From Pseudomonas karstica (lineage in GTDB: Bacteria > Pseudomonadota > Gammaproteobacteria > Pseudomonadales > Pseudomonadaceae), in NCBI RefSeq assembly GCF_009707515.1, contig NZ_WLYI01000003.1, positions 62,001-126,000 on the forward strand: a stretch of DNA of 64,000 nucleotides, read 5' to 3'. Under the pieces are notes generated by a model, which worked only from the letters and a program-made list of their open reading frames with translations, was not told where the DNA came from and made no database searches. This document shows, in pieces, positions 36,934-46,239 of this stretch. The position numbers and the translations under genes were made by a program. Numbering within the stretch: the first letter of the stretch is position 1; each line of letters begins with the position of its first letter.

Positions 36934-39900
36934 GTGCATTCCTTGCGAATATACGTGGTTTTACTGCTGAGTTTCGTGCTTGGTTGCCTTACGTGCTCAA
37001 GTGCAGTTGCGCGCATTTCGGATGAAATCGACCATCGCCGCTGGACCGCCAGCGACCAGGGCCCCAGTTCAGTGGGAGCGCTTGCGCAAACCGCTGATGG
37101 ATACCTTTGGCTGGGTACTCATGATTCCTTGTATCGCTTCGATGGTTTTGAGTTCGAGAAATTCGCGCCGGCTGACGGTGAGCAACTGGGCGTGGTCTCG
37201 GCGCTTCTGAGCTCCAGGGAAGGGCTGTGGGTGGGTTTTCGTGCCGGTGGGGCCCGTTTGATCAATGCAAGCGGCGTGATTCAACCGATTGATCCAGGCC
37301 TTCCGGGCGGGGTGGTGTACAGCTTGGCCGAGGACCAGCAAGGACACGTTTGGGTCGCGGCGGATGATGGGCTCGCCCGGCATGACGGCACGGGTTGGCA
37401 CGTGGTTGGCAAGGAGGCGGGCTTTCCCGACCGGCATGCCCGAGCGGTGCATGTGGATGCAGATGGCTATGTCTGGGCCGCGAGTGAAGAGGCAATATAT
37501 ACGCTTCCCCCAGGGGCATCTGCGTTCATGGAGATTGGCATCAAGAGTCAATCGATCAGCAAAATAGTATCGTCCCCTGCAGGCGACATATGGATAACTG
37601 ATCGTTCCAGGGACCATCTACTGCGCCTGAAAAAAACAGGCTATGCCGACATTGAGTTTGAAGAGATACCGGCATCACGCACGGTCAGTATCGTTCTGGA
37701 CGAGCAGGGAGACGCTTGGCTGGGCACGCTGGGAGCCGGTGTGCATCACTTGGCTGCCGGGGCGCTGCCCAAGCCTGTCGAGGATCAGGATGCAATCAAC
37801 TCATACACCGTTCGCGATGGACTCAGCTCCGACACTATATTGGCCCAGCTAATCGACCGTGATGGCACCCTGTGGGTGGGTACGGATGCGGGCCTGGATC
37901 GACTCAAGCGTAAAACACTGTCTCACCTCGCTCTGCCTAGCGGCGCAGGCAGTCATGCATTGGCAGCAAGCGGTGATGGTTCTTTATGGATCGGTTCCGA
38001 CAATGGCCAGCTAACGGGCCTGCGAGGCGATAGCCATTCCACCTTTGAGTTGGATATGCCGATCACCACATTGGTAAATAGTCAGCAACACGGCTTGTTG
38101 ATTGGCGGGTATCGGGGGATTTATTCGCTTTCAGGCGATGGTCCGGTGCGCATCGCAACCTTACCTGTCGAATCCGCCCGCGAGGCTGCCATAAGGGCGA
38201 TGACGGTAGGAACGAATGGGGATATATGGGTCTCAATCAACCGTGCAGGGCTTTTCGTATGGGCTGATAAGCAATGGCGACGCATTGAGCCTGTCAGTGA
38301 TTCCGAACGGCAGGTGATGCCTGTCAGCGCGTCCCGTGATCTGACGGGCAAGCTGTGGTTCGGCTACCGGGATAATCTTCTGGTGTCCGTTGATGAGCAA
38401 AAGACCGCACGTTGGAGCGACCAGCAAGGTTTGAACATCGGCCATGTCACGGCGATGCTGCATTTGCCCGGACGCACCTGGGTAGGTGGTCAACATGGCT
38501 TGGCGTATCTCAAGGATGGACGCTTTCATCGCCTGGATCTACCGGCTGCCGGACCTTTTCAGAATATCTATGGGCTCGTCGCCGTACCGGCCGAGAAAAA
38601 CGCAGCCGAATCCGGGATGGATATCTGGGTACACAGCCGCGATGGAATCTTCAAACTGCCTGCAGCAGAGATCGAGCGAGTAATAGCGGGCGGCAACACA
38701 CTGTTGTACAGCTCGCACGATCACATTGGCCGGCTACCTATGGACCCATTCAAAGTATTGCCGTTGCCCACTGCGGTCCATACGGAAGATGGCTTGCTAT
38801 GGTTCACCACCGGAAACGGGGTTGTCCGTGTTGATCCATACCAGCCAACGGATATGGCACTACCACCTGCCGTCACGATCAAGGCGCTGACAGTCGATGG
38901 AAATGATTTTGATATCTACGCCGCGCCCGTTCGGTTATCAGCTGCGCCGGAACAGTTGGTTATTACCTATTCAGCATTGAATCTCGCCTCACCAGAGACC
39001 ATGCGCTTTCAATACCGGCTTAATGGCCATGATTCGCAATGGACCGATGCCGGGCACTCCAGGCAAGCGGTTTTTTCACACCTACGCCCGGGTAATTACG
39101 AATTCCAGGTCCGTGCGCTTGGCGAGAATGGGCATTTCACCCCTCCTGATGCAGCTTTAACTGTCACCATTCCCCAGGTTTTCTATCTTCGCCCAGGATT
39201 CCTGCTGATCTTTTCAGTAGCGCTGCTGACGCTTGTGTTCTGGATTTCCCGCGTCTATACGCAACGGGAAAAGGCAGCCCTCAGGACCCGCCTTGAGGAG
39301 CGCTTTCAGGAGCGCGAGCGCATCGCGCGCGAGCTGCATGACACCTTGCTGCAAAGCGTTCAGGGAATGATGCTCAGCTTCCAGGCGGTCGCGGACAGCC
39401 TGCCGGAGGGATCCCGTGCTCGCGATTCGATGGAGCGGGCGCTGGACCGGGCCGAGCAGGTGATTGCCGAGGGCCGCGACCGAATCACAGGGTTGCGTGG
39501 CCAGATGGCGCCAGTTGAAGATTTAGCCGTTGCGTTTCAAGCTTTAAAGCTGGAGGCCAGCGTTCCTTTTTCTGCAACCTACCACGTTGGTAACGTGGAT
39601 GAACCGCTGGCGCTGCGCAACGAAGTTCGTGATGCTTTTTACCAGGTGGGCAGAGAAGCAGTTTCCAATTCGCTTCGCCATGCGCAGGCTACTCGGGTTA
39701 CCGTTACCTTCACCTACGCGCCGGGCACGTTCGAGATGCTGGTTGTCGACGATGGGGTCGGCATTGATCCGCTCTATCAGCGAATGCACGGGCGCCCTGA
39801 ACACGGCGGGCTCAGAGGCATGTACGAACGGGCCAGTAGAATTGATGCAACCCTGGCGATAGTTAGCAACCCCTTGAGCGGTACGCGCATTACACTCTCG

Positions 39901-39969
39901 CTGCCTGGCGCCACGGCCTATGAACACCCAGTGGGCAGTAAACCGAATCGCTCGAGCAGGGCAGGATAA
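36934..39969 (+). CDS. Hybrid-type sensor histidine kinase with beta-propeller sensor domain
   Basis: This 1011-residue protein has a signal sequence (RIYVVLLLSFVLGCLTCSSA), then repeats with DGYLWLGT, GHVWVAADDGLARHD, DGTLWVGTDAGLDRL and GDIWVSINRAGLFV (two-component beta-propeller repeats, ~30-640). A Y_Y_Y domain (FQYRLNGHDSQWTDAG) follows, one membrane helix near 755-775, and a HisKA_3/HATPase kinase with the phospho-acceptor His in RIARELHDTLLQSVQ near residue 802 and DDGVGIDP. The sensor would lie in the periplasm; the ligand is unknown, though sugars or oligosaccharides are sensed by similar proteins. The start is GTG 36934. The response regulator begins 4 bp after the stop. Confidence 0.9.
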   Translation: MHSLRIYVVLLLSFVLGCLTCSSAVARISDEIDHRRWTASDQGPSSVGALAQTADGYLWLGTHDSLYRFDGFEFEKFAPADGEQLGVVSALLSSREGLWVGFRAGGARLINASGVIQPIDPGLPGGVVYSLAEDQQGHVWVAADDGLARHDGTGWHVVGKEAGFPDRHARAVHVDADGYVWAASEEAIYTLPPGASAFMEIGIKSQSISKIVSSPAGDIWITDRSRDHLLRLKKTGYADIEFEEIPASRTVSIVLDEQGDAWLGTLGAGVHHLAAGALPKPVEDQDAINSYTVRDGLSSDTILAQLIDRDGTLWVGTDAGLDRLKRKTLSHLALPSGAGSHALAASGDGSLWIGSDNGQLTGLRGDSHSTFELDMPITTLVNSQQHGLLIGGYRGIYSLSGDGPVRIATLPVESAREAAIRAMTVGTNGDIWVSINRAGLFVWADKQWRRIEPVSDSERQVMPVSASRDLTGKLWFGYRDNLLVSVDEQKTARWSDQQGLNIGHVTAMLHLPGRTWVGGQHGLAYLKDGRFHRLDLPAAGPFQNIYGLVAVPAEKNAAESGMDIWVHSRDGIFKLPAAEIERVIAGGNTLLYSSHDHIGRLPMDPFKVLPLPTAVHTEDGLLWFTTGNGVVRVDPYQPTDMALPPAVTIKALTVDGNDFDIYAAPVRLSAAPEQLVITYSALNLASPETMRFQYRLNGHDSQWTDAGHSRQAVFSHLRPGNYEFQVRALGENGHFTPPDAALTVTIPQVFYLRPGFLLIFSVALLTLVFWISRVYTQREKAALRTRLEERFQERERIARELHDTLLQSVQGMMLSFQAVADSLPEGSRARDSMERALDRAEQVIAEGRDRITGLRGQMAPVEDLAVAFQALKLEASVPFSATYHVGNVDEPLALRNEVRDAFYQVGREAVSNSLRHAQATRVTVTFTYAPGTFEMLVVDDGVGIDPLYQRMHGRPEHGGLRGMYERASRIDATLAIVSNPLSGTRITLSLPGATAYEHPVGSKPNRSSRAG

Positions 39970-39973
39970 ACCT

Positions 39974-40612
39974 ATGGTAGATCACAAGAGGCCTATCACC
40001 GTGCTGATAGTGGATGACCATCCGCTGATACGGGAGGGTATTGAAGCAGTAGTGGGTGGTTATGACGATATCACCGTGGTGGGGGAAGCCTCTAACGGGA
40101 TTGAGGCAATCCGGTTATACCGAACGACGCAACCAGACGTCACGCTTATGGATGTACAGATGCCTGAGCTAGACGGAATTGGTGCAATCAGCTCCATCAT
40201 GTCCGAGTTCCCGCAAGCTTGTATTGCTGTGCTCACTACCTACCGAGGGGATGTAAGGGCGCTACAAGCCATCAAGGCTGGGGCGCGAGGCTATCTTTTG
40301 AAAAGCACGTTGCGCCATGAACTCATTGAAACCATACGTGCCCTGGCCGCCGGAAAACGCTGCTTTCCCCCGGAAATTGCGGCTGAATTGGCGGCTCACA
40401 TGGACCAGGATGGTCTCACCAATAGAGAGGTTCAGGTGCTCAGACATGTCGCCGACGGCTCGTCGAACAAGGAGACGGCCCTTGCACTGGCAATAGGTGA
40501 AGACACAGTGAAAGGGCATTTGCGAAATATTATGGACAAGCTGGGAGCCCATAACCGTACTCACGCGGTGACTATCGGTATCCAGCGAGGGATTATCGAA
40601 CTTGCGCAATAA
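39974..40612 (+). CDS. LuxR/NarL-type response regulator
   Basis: This 212-residue regulator has a receiver domain with VLIVDDHPLIREG, the phosphorylation Asp in VTLMDVQMPELDG near residue 59, and the conserved Lys in GYLLKSTL. The C-terminal helix-turn-helix has LTNREVQVLRHVADGSSNKET and VKGHLRNIMDKLG. It is the cognate partner of the sensor kinase ending 4 bp upstream. ATG 39974 is preferred to an in-frame ATG at 39920 inside the kinase. Confidence 0.92.
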   Translation: MVDHKRPITVLIVDDHPLIREGIEAVVGGYDDITVVGEASNGIEAIRLYRTTQPDVTLMDVQMPELDGIGAISSIMSEFPQACIAVLTTYRGDVRALQAIKAGARGYLLKSTLRHELIETIRALAAGKRCFPPEIAAELAAHMDQDGLTNREVQVLRHVADGSSNKETALALAIGEDTVKGHLRNIMDKLGAHNRTHAVTIGIQRGIIELAQ

Positions 40613-40754
40613 ATAATACCCCCCCCCCTTTAGTGTTGGTTAATGCCTCCTCGTTTGGGGCTGTGCCAGGCCCCACCACAACGCCATCCTGTGCTGCCAT
40701 GGTGACGAGTTAAACGCGCCACCAAGATTTGATCCCGGCCTAGGAGCGTTAGCT

Positions 40755-41342
40755 GTGAACGGGAATACCAGCGCAGATTACGTATTGGACAACACCGCCT
40801 CTCGTGGTCCCAACTATTTGAAACAGACGAGGCAACTGCTGACGTTGCTGATGGAGGCGGAGCGAGCCATTCAACGTGATCCCGACATCGCTTCGACTTA
40901 CCTTAATCAGGCAATTGACCTGTTGGCAGTCGACAATCAAAGCAAACCTTTGCCGCACAGAAACAGGGGAGGGTTGGCTCGATGGCAAATCTCCCGTGTA
41001 GATGAATACATACATGAGCATGTCGAACATTGCATACGGACAACCGAACTGGCTTCGTTACTGAGCCTGAGCGTCAGTCATTTTTCGCATGCGTTCAAAC
41101 AGACAACCGGCATGACTCCGCTGATGTATGTGACCGCCGCACGAGTGGAGGCAGCACGGCAATACATGCTGTGTTCAGCGCATTCCTTAAGTGACATTGC
41201 GCTTAGCCATGGATTTTGCGATCAGTCGCACTTTTGCCGAGTATTCAGGCGCGAAACAGGCTTGTCACCGCAAACCTGGCGAAAGCTGCATGCTGCAACT
41301 CCTCACTTTACTCCCAAGCGGCTTAAAGCCGCCCAAACTTGA
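40755..41342 (+). CDS. AraC-family regulator, short form
   Basis: This 195-residue protein has a short N-terminal region and a C-terminal AraC DNA-binding domain (RTTELASLLSLSVSHFSHAF, IALSHGFCDQSHFCRVFRRE). No sugar-binding cupin is visible. The start is GTG 40755, with AGGAG about nine bases upstream. It lies 142 bp after the response regulator; a run of ten C residues is in the gap. Its 3' end overlaps the convergent porin gene by 20 bp. Confidence 0.83.
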   Translation: MNGNTSADYVLDNTASRGPNYLKQTRQLLTLLMEAERAIQRDPDIASTYLNQAIDLLAVDNQSKPLPHRNRGGLARWQISRVDEYIHEHVEHCIRTTELASLLSLSVSHFSHAFKQTTGMTPLMYVTAARVEAARQYMLCSAHSLSDIALSHGFCDQSHFCRVFRRETGLSPQTWRKLHAATPHFTPKRLKAAQT

Positions 41343-42645
41343 GTGGGTATTCGATAACCATGTAGATCCTGTCAATGTCGTCACCGCCTTGGGCTCTGTT
41401 TGCCCGATGTACCACGTGGGACAACTGAAAAGACAAGTCTTTGGCCGGCCCTGACTGCAGCACATACCGAAGATCGATATCGCGCTCCCAGTGTCGCCCG
41501 CCATCGCCTTGTTGAGGAGCGTACTCTCCGGTCGATTCGTCGAAAGGGTTATAGCCGCCGCCTTTGGGCGCGTGGGTTGCGTCGATACCGCGCCCGGCGA
41601 CGTAACGAATCATGAATTTCAATCCAGGTATGCCGTAGCTGCCCAGGTCGAGGTCATAACGGGCCTGCCAGGAATGTTCATGGGGGCCATTGAAGTCGGC
41701 ATACTTGATCGAATTGGCAAGGTAAATGGAGTCGCCGCCGATAAAGTCGAATGGGGTGTTGCCGTTGATCTTTTGGTAGGCGAGGGTGAAGGCATGGGCT
41801 CCGGCGGTGTATTTGCCAGCCAGGCTGTAGGCGGTGTTATTGATGGCTCCGGCCACGGACTCGCCATAATCCCTGGTGTGATAAACGTTACCGTCGACGA
41901 ATAACCCGGATTGCTTGAGGTGCAAGTTGGCATAGTATTGGTGCCAGGTGTCACTCAGCTGTGAGGCATAAAGCGCACCGCCTACCGGGCGCTCTTCAAA
42001 CAAGTTGGCGCCAATGAAGTCGATGCCGCCCGTTCGGGAACTTGCACCATAGCCGGAGAAATCGCCTTTACGGGTCGATGCGTTCTGATTCTTGAACGCC
42101 GTGAAGTGACCTGCCAGCACATGCATGTCATCGATTTCACGGCTATCCAGTAGCAGGCCAGTGGCGTACTCGGGCTGCAGGCGTTTGTCGGCCGTGTCGA
42201 ATACCGGCGTTTGCACCGTCATTTCACCGAACGCCAAGGTGGTGCGAGAGGTGCGCAGCTTAAGGGCGCCGCCACCACTGGAATAATTGTCCTCGCTACG
42301 ACCCTCTTGATCGAGTGGCAGTAATCCCGCCCCGGAATGCCCCTTGCCGCCGTCCAGCTTCAAACCCAGAAACACATGGGCATCAATGCCAAAACCAATA
42401 GTGCCAGAGGTAAATCCGGACTCAAACGACGTAATGTACCCTTGGGCCCATTCCTGAATGTGGTTTTTGCCTGAAGGCGAAGATGATCGATAGTCATTGC
42501 CGAGGTAAAAATTTCGACTGAGCACTTCAAGTGAAGAGCCTTCTCGAAACCCTTCTGACGGTTGTGCAGCCTGCGACGCCAAGGCTGTTCCACTGGGGGT
42601 GCAGATGACCAAAAGAAGCCCGCAAGTGACTCGCAGGTCAGTCAC
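41323..42645 (-). CDS. OprD-family outer-membrane porin
   Basis: This 440-residue porin has a signal peptide (MTDLRVTCGLLLVICTPSG to ALAS), then GSSLEVLSRNFYLGNDYRSS, TSGTIGFGIDAHVFLGLKLDGG, RTSRTTLAFGEMTVQTPVFDTADKR and a C-terminal strand ending in EYPLKFGRL, all typical of the OprD/Occ substrate-specific channels. Substrate cannot be read from sequence; family members take up basic amino acids, small carboxylates or aromatic acids. The start is GTG 42645 with AAGGA upstream. It is convergent with the AraC gene. Confidence 0.9.
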   Translation of the reverse strand: MTDLRVTCGLLLVICTPSGTALASQAAQPSEGFREGSSLEVLSRNFYLGNDYRSSSPSGKNHIQEWAQGYITSFESGFTSGTIGFGIDAHVFLGLKLDGGKGHSGAGLLPLDQEGRSEDNYSSGGGALKLRTSRTTLAFGEMTVQTPVFDTADKRLQPEYATGLLLDSREIDDMHVLAGHFTAFKNQNASTRKGDFSGYGASSRTGGIDFIGANLFEERPVGGALYASQLSDTWHQYYANLHLKQSGLFVDGNVYHTRDYGESVAGAINNTAYSLAGKYTAGAHAFTLAYQKINGNTPFDFIGGDSIYLANSIKYADFNGPHEHSWQARYDLDLGSYGIPGLKFMIRYVAGRGIDATHAPKGGGYNPFDESTGEYAPQQGDGGRHWERDIDLRYVLQSGPAKDLSFQLSHVVHRANRAQGGDDIDRIYMVIEYPLKFGRL

Positions 42646-42988
42646 TTTTCTTCGTCCTTAAGCGGCAAAACCAAGGCGTAATGCTTGCCGTATTGTTCGT
42701 CGCTCGCATGTCCATCGCCTCACAGAAGTCGAAGAAATGATCGCGCATTTTGTAACGCCAGAATTGGACAGGCGTGCGGTTTTTTTGGATGGCTGTGCGG
42801 AGTTAGCAAAATCGTAAGGGCCGGCGAACACACCTTCCGAACTCCAGCATTAAGGACGATGGTGTATATACGGCCGATGATCACGTATTGCGTAATTGCC
42901 ATCGTCCTGGAAGATTGTTCAGCGGCACGGAGGTTTTACTCTGCTTGGCCTCCAGCGCTTCACAAACAGGGCTGAAGGCATGCGAAGG
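42646..42988. other. Intergenic region upstream of the porin, 343 bp
   Basis: It contains the porin promoter and the 3' flank of the esterase gene. I see no coding frame, RNA or repeat I can support. Confidence 0.5.
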
Positions 42989-43912
42989 TTACCAATTCTT
43001 CCCAATAAACGCGGCAGCCGCGTCCAGTGCATGCCGCGCTCCTTGAAGCTCCATCACTGACCGTTGAAATACGTGATGAAGGCCTTCGTAGATGGCCAAA
43101 TGAACTTCCCCCCCGTTAGCGGCAACGCGATCAGCGTATCGTCGCGCATCGTCAAGCAATCGCTCGTCGCTTCCTACCTGAATCAGCAACGGCGGGAGCC
43201 CGGCAGTGCTTGCGTACAAAGGCGATGCTCTACCGTCAAATGGACTCGTTCCGGCGAGGTAGGACTGTGCAGCATTGGCAAGTATATCTGTTACTGGAAA
43301 TATCGGGTCGTAGCTGTTTGGCGAGCTGAACGACCCTCCCTCCAGCGCCAGGTCGACCCACGGCGAGTAGAGCACCGCCGAAGCAATCAGTGAGCGGATA
43401 TCAATTGCTGAGATACTAGCGAGAGCCAGCCCGGCTCCGGCGGAATCCCCGACCATAGAAATTCGAGTGATCCCTTGAGCGTTGAGCCAGGCCAGCGCGT
43501 CTACAGCCGCATCGAACGCAGCAGGGAACGGTTGTTCTGGCGCTAGCGGATAATCAAGCACGAAAGTCGCGACGCCGACGCGCTTAGCCAGTTGGCTCGC
43601 TAGCCCCCGATAAGCCTGGGCTGATCCCAACGAATAGGCGCCCCCATGAATGAACATGATTACCCGATCACTTGGCGCGCCTTGCGGGCGAACCCACCAA
43701 CCGGTTACCCCTGTATCATCCGACGGCTCACAGACCATCTCTTCTGCGATGGGCGTACTTGCCGTCATCCGGTCGTAGGCCTCGCGCATCGAGCCGGCTG
43801 CATTGGCGAAATACCCACTTAAAGCGGCCAGTACATTTTTTTCCGCTTCGCGCTCACTGTCGGTTATTGGGTAACGGGTTTCGGATACGCGATTATTTAC
43901 GGGGGCAGACAT
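42989..43912 (-). CDS. Hormone-sensitive-lipase-type esterase
   Basis: This 307-residue alpha/beta hydrolase of the HSL (bacterial lipase family IV) group has the oxyanion motif HGGAYSLGS and the nucleophile elbow GDSAGAGLALASI. The acid residue lies in QVGSDERLLDDARRYA and the His in YEGLHHVFQ. It should cleave short acyl esters or related substrates. ATG 43912 follows GAGGA. It is divergent from the LysR gene at 44040. Confidence 0.9.
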   Translation of the reverse strand: MSAPVNNRVSETRYPITDSEREAEKNVLAALSGYFANAAGSMREAYDRMTASTPIAEEMVCEPSDDTGVTGWWVRPQGAPSDRVIMFIHGGAYSLGSAQAYRGLASQLAKRVGVATFVLDYPLAPEQPFPAAFDAAVDALAWLNAQGITRISMVGDSAGAGLALASISAIDIRSLIASAVLYSPWVDLALEGGSFSSPNSYDPIFPVTDILANAAQSYLAGTSPFDGRASPLYASTAGLPPLLIQVGSDERLLDDARRYADRVAANGGEVHLAIYEGLHHVFQRSVMELQGARHALDAAAAFIGKNW

Positions 43913-43968
43913 AGATGAGTTTCCTCGTCAAGGCAAACAGGTTGTCCAGGAGAGGGAACGGTAACTGA

Positions 43969-43983
43969 TTCTCTAATTTAGAA
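43969..43983. promoter_or_regulatory. LysR-type box between esterase and LysR genes
   Basis: TTCTCTAATTTAGAA is a dyad (TTCT-N7-AGAA) of the T-N11-A form, placed 57 bp before the LysR start and 57 bp from the esterase start. It is a reasonable site for the divergent regulator. Confidence 0.5.
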
Positions 43984-44039
43984 ATATGAGTAAAAAGAGC
44001 TACCATCTATTCCCAGATGGACTTTTCAGGTGCTGACAA

Positions 44040-44963
44040 ATGGATCAGATCGACGCCATCAAATTGTTCATTCGAGTGGTTGAGCGGGGAGGTTTTTCGG
44101 CAGCCGCGCGCGAGGCGGGCGTTGGCCAATCTGCGGTGAGTAAGCAGATTGCCGCTTTGGAAGAACGATTGGGTGCGACGTTGTTGTTAAGAACGTCGCG
44201 CAGCCTGCGCGTGACTGAAGCAGGTCAGCGCTTCTATAGCTCCGCTTTACAGTGGGTGGGAGATTACACTGATATGGTTGCGGCGGTCGCCGATAGCCAG
44301 GCGGCGCCATCGGGCAACATTCGGATCGCTGTCGCCCCTGTTTTCGGGCGTCTGTATGTAGTGCCACATCTGGCATCGTTCTTCGAGCGCTACCCCGGTA
44401 TCAACGTCGAGACCACCGTTTCGGACCGCCATGCCAACTTGATCGAGGAGGGTGTAGATTTCGCTATTCGCCATGGCGAACTGGAGGATTCCAGCTTGAC
44501 CGCACGGCGTCTTGCCACGAGCCCGCTTGTGACTGTCGCGAGCCTTGGCTACTTGCAACGACATGGTGAGCCAGTAACGCCAAATGACCTGCAACAGCAT
44601 GGGTGCATTCTGTTCAGCGGGCGTGAGGAAACTCGCCCGTGGCGGTTCGTGGACATGAACGCCACATCTATCACTTTGCGCCCCGAAGGCCGTTTTTGTA
44701 GCAACGATGGCGAACAAATCAGGACTGCCGTGCTCGGGCACATTGGCATCGCTCAGGTGCCAGCGTGGCTTGTGATGCCCGAACTTATTTCAGGACAATT
44801 GCGAGCAATCCTCCCGAATCATGCGACTGGCGAGGTGCCGATCAGCGCGGTGTACCCGTCCCGACGTGTGCTCACACACAAAGCTCGATTGCTCATCGAA
44901 CTACTTAGCGAAATGCTCAACCGAGATTTGCGCGCTGCAATTACAACTCAATACCCCCTGTAG
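44040..44963 (+). CDS. LysR-family transcriptional regulator
   Basis: This 307-residue regulator has an N-terminal winged helix (IKLFIRVVERGGFSAAAREA, KQIAALEERLGATLLLRTSRSLRVTEAG) and a C-terminal effector domain (GNIRIAVAPVFGRLYVVPHL). It belongs to the same broad group as the LysR at 27197. It is divergent from the HSL-type esterase, the likely target. Effector unknown. Confidence 0.88.
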   Translation: MDQIDAIKLFIRVVERGGFSAAAREAGVGQSAVSKQIAALEERLGATLLLRTSRSLRVTEAGQRFYSSALQWVGDYTDMVAAVADSQAAPSGNIRIAVAPVFGRLYVVPHLASFFERYPGINVETTVSDRHANLIEEGVDFAIRHGELEDSSLTARRLATSPLVTVASLGYLQRHGEPVTPNDLQQHGCILFSGREETRPWRFVDMNATSITLRPEGRFCSNDGEQIRTAVLGHIGIAQVPAWLVMPELISGQLRAILPNHATGEVPISAVYPSRRVLTHKARLLIELLSEMLNRDLRAAITTQYPL

Positions 44964-45030
44964 TCGGCCGCTGCCTTTGAGATCTTTTTTTGCGCATCGT
45001 AAAACGACGGGTAGCGTATGCACTCGGGCA

Positions 45031-45518
45031 TCACGTCACGTAATAAACCGGCTGCCACTTATGCGGAAGCAGCTGCTTGATTTCACTCGCCCGCTGCGTT
45101 GGCAGGCGCGCGAGAACATCCCTCAGATATGCATACGGATCATAGCCATTCAGCCGCGCAGACTGGATCAAGCTCATGATCGCTGCTGACCGTTTGCCGC
45201 TGCGTAACGACCCTGCGAAGAGCCAGTTCTTGTGCCCAAGAGCCCATGGCCTGATTTGGTTTTCGGCCCAATTGTTGTCTATGGGTACGGCCCCGTCATC
45301 AAGGTAACGCGATAGCGCTGGGCGATCATCCAGGCATGCAGCATGTCCATCACCGGAACGGCTTTCTCTTGCCGTAATCGGCGCCGTAAATCCGGCTCCA
45401 AATCGCGGACCTCGCTCTCGATTTCGTACAACAATTGGATATAGCGCAGGGCTTGCTCGGCGAGCGTGCTTTTATTCGTCGCATGCAACTCGAAGAGCTT
45501 ACGCCGTGCATGGGCCAT
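45031..45518 (-). mobile_element. Degenerate IS66-family transposase fragment
   Basis: On the minus strand this encodes the C-terminal third of an IS66 transposase: AHARRKLFELHATNKST, then after a frameshift near 45300, DDGAVPIDNNWAENQIRPW, LFAGSLRSGKRSAAIMSLIQ, SARLNGYDPYAYLRDVLARL and LLPHKWQPVY before the stop. The codons between MIAQR and RYLDDG are disturbed, so about ten residues and the frame are lost. The 5' two-thirds of the transposase and the accessory genes are missing. It abuts an interrupted AraC gene. Confidence 0.82.
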
Positions 45519-45813
45519 ACCAACGCATTTCGTAGGGGGTAGGGGAGGTGGTAAGGAAAAAATCTCCCTTTTCCACCTCGCTCAAACTCCAGTCTTCACC
45601 AGCCAGACGCTCTTCAACCGTGACATCTCCGCATAGAGTCCAAACAATCAAAGGCTCAGCTACTGCGGGTACTATGACGCTTTCTTCAATACGTTCTCGA
45701 TTAAAAACCTGCACCAATACGTCTTTCGAAGAAATGCCATCGGATGCGGCAATATGTTCGCCACGAATGTGTGCTTCCAAGCCTGTGGCAGAAGTTCGCT
45801 CAGCGCTATCCAC
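45519..45813 (-). pseudogene. AraC-family regulator, N-terminal fragment cut by IS66 remnant
   Basis: GTG 45813, after GGGAGAA, begins about 98 codons that match the N-terminal region of an AraC subfamily (EPLIVWTLCGDVTVEER, GDFFLTTSPTPYEMRW). The frame then runs into IS66 sequence and stops. The DNA-binding domain is absent, so the protein is not functional as a regulator. Confidence 0.7.
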
Positions 45814-46181
45814 GACTCAATTCTCCCAACTACCAGCATAAAACGGCACCATCGTTTACCTTAACCATGAAAGGCGGGAAGGCAACGACGGATGTGTTTT
45901 TGGCCTGACAATCTACCAACAAGATCCACTCACAGAATCAGGCAAGTTGTCGGTAGGGTCTGACTAACGGCTGCCTGCCTTAGATGCGAGTCGGTCACAG
46001 CGTTGAGCAATGAACGATGCTCATCGCAGCCACGCGGACAGGTGCACCGGTGCGTAGCGACCGTGAAGAGAAACGGCACTGAAGGCAGTTACCTCGAACA
46101 CAAAGAACGTGGCCGGTTGAGAGGCTGGTTTGTCGAATCAGTGGTTTAGGCTGCTCATGAACATATCTGACATGGCACTTG

Positions 46182-46209
46182 ATTTAACATAATATACATT
46201 ATGCGAACT
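46182..46209 (-). other. dif: Chromosome dimer resolution site dif
   Basis: Read on the minus strand, 28 bases give the XerC arm AGTTCGCATAA, central TGTATA and XerD arm TTATGTTAAAT. The 24 bases from CGCATAA onward equal the E. coli dif sequence as I remember it, and the arms form the expected palindrome CATAAT-N4-ATTATG. XerC and XerD recombine here to resolve chromosome dimers at division, activated by FtsK. It lies in an intergenic stretch of 426 bp (45814-46239) that otherwise holds nothing I recognise. FtsK-orienting octamers change strand here (see findings). Confidence 0.93.
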
Positions 46210-46239
46210 GTCCTATTGAAGGATCAGGGTCAGTGGAGG

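Noticed and set aside
40619..40628. Phase-variable coding tract
   Set aside because: The C-run is outside any coding frame I can support.
42685..42975. 96-codon frame upstream of the porin
   Set aside because: No ribosome site, no family features, and it lies across the porin promoter region.
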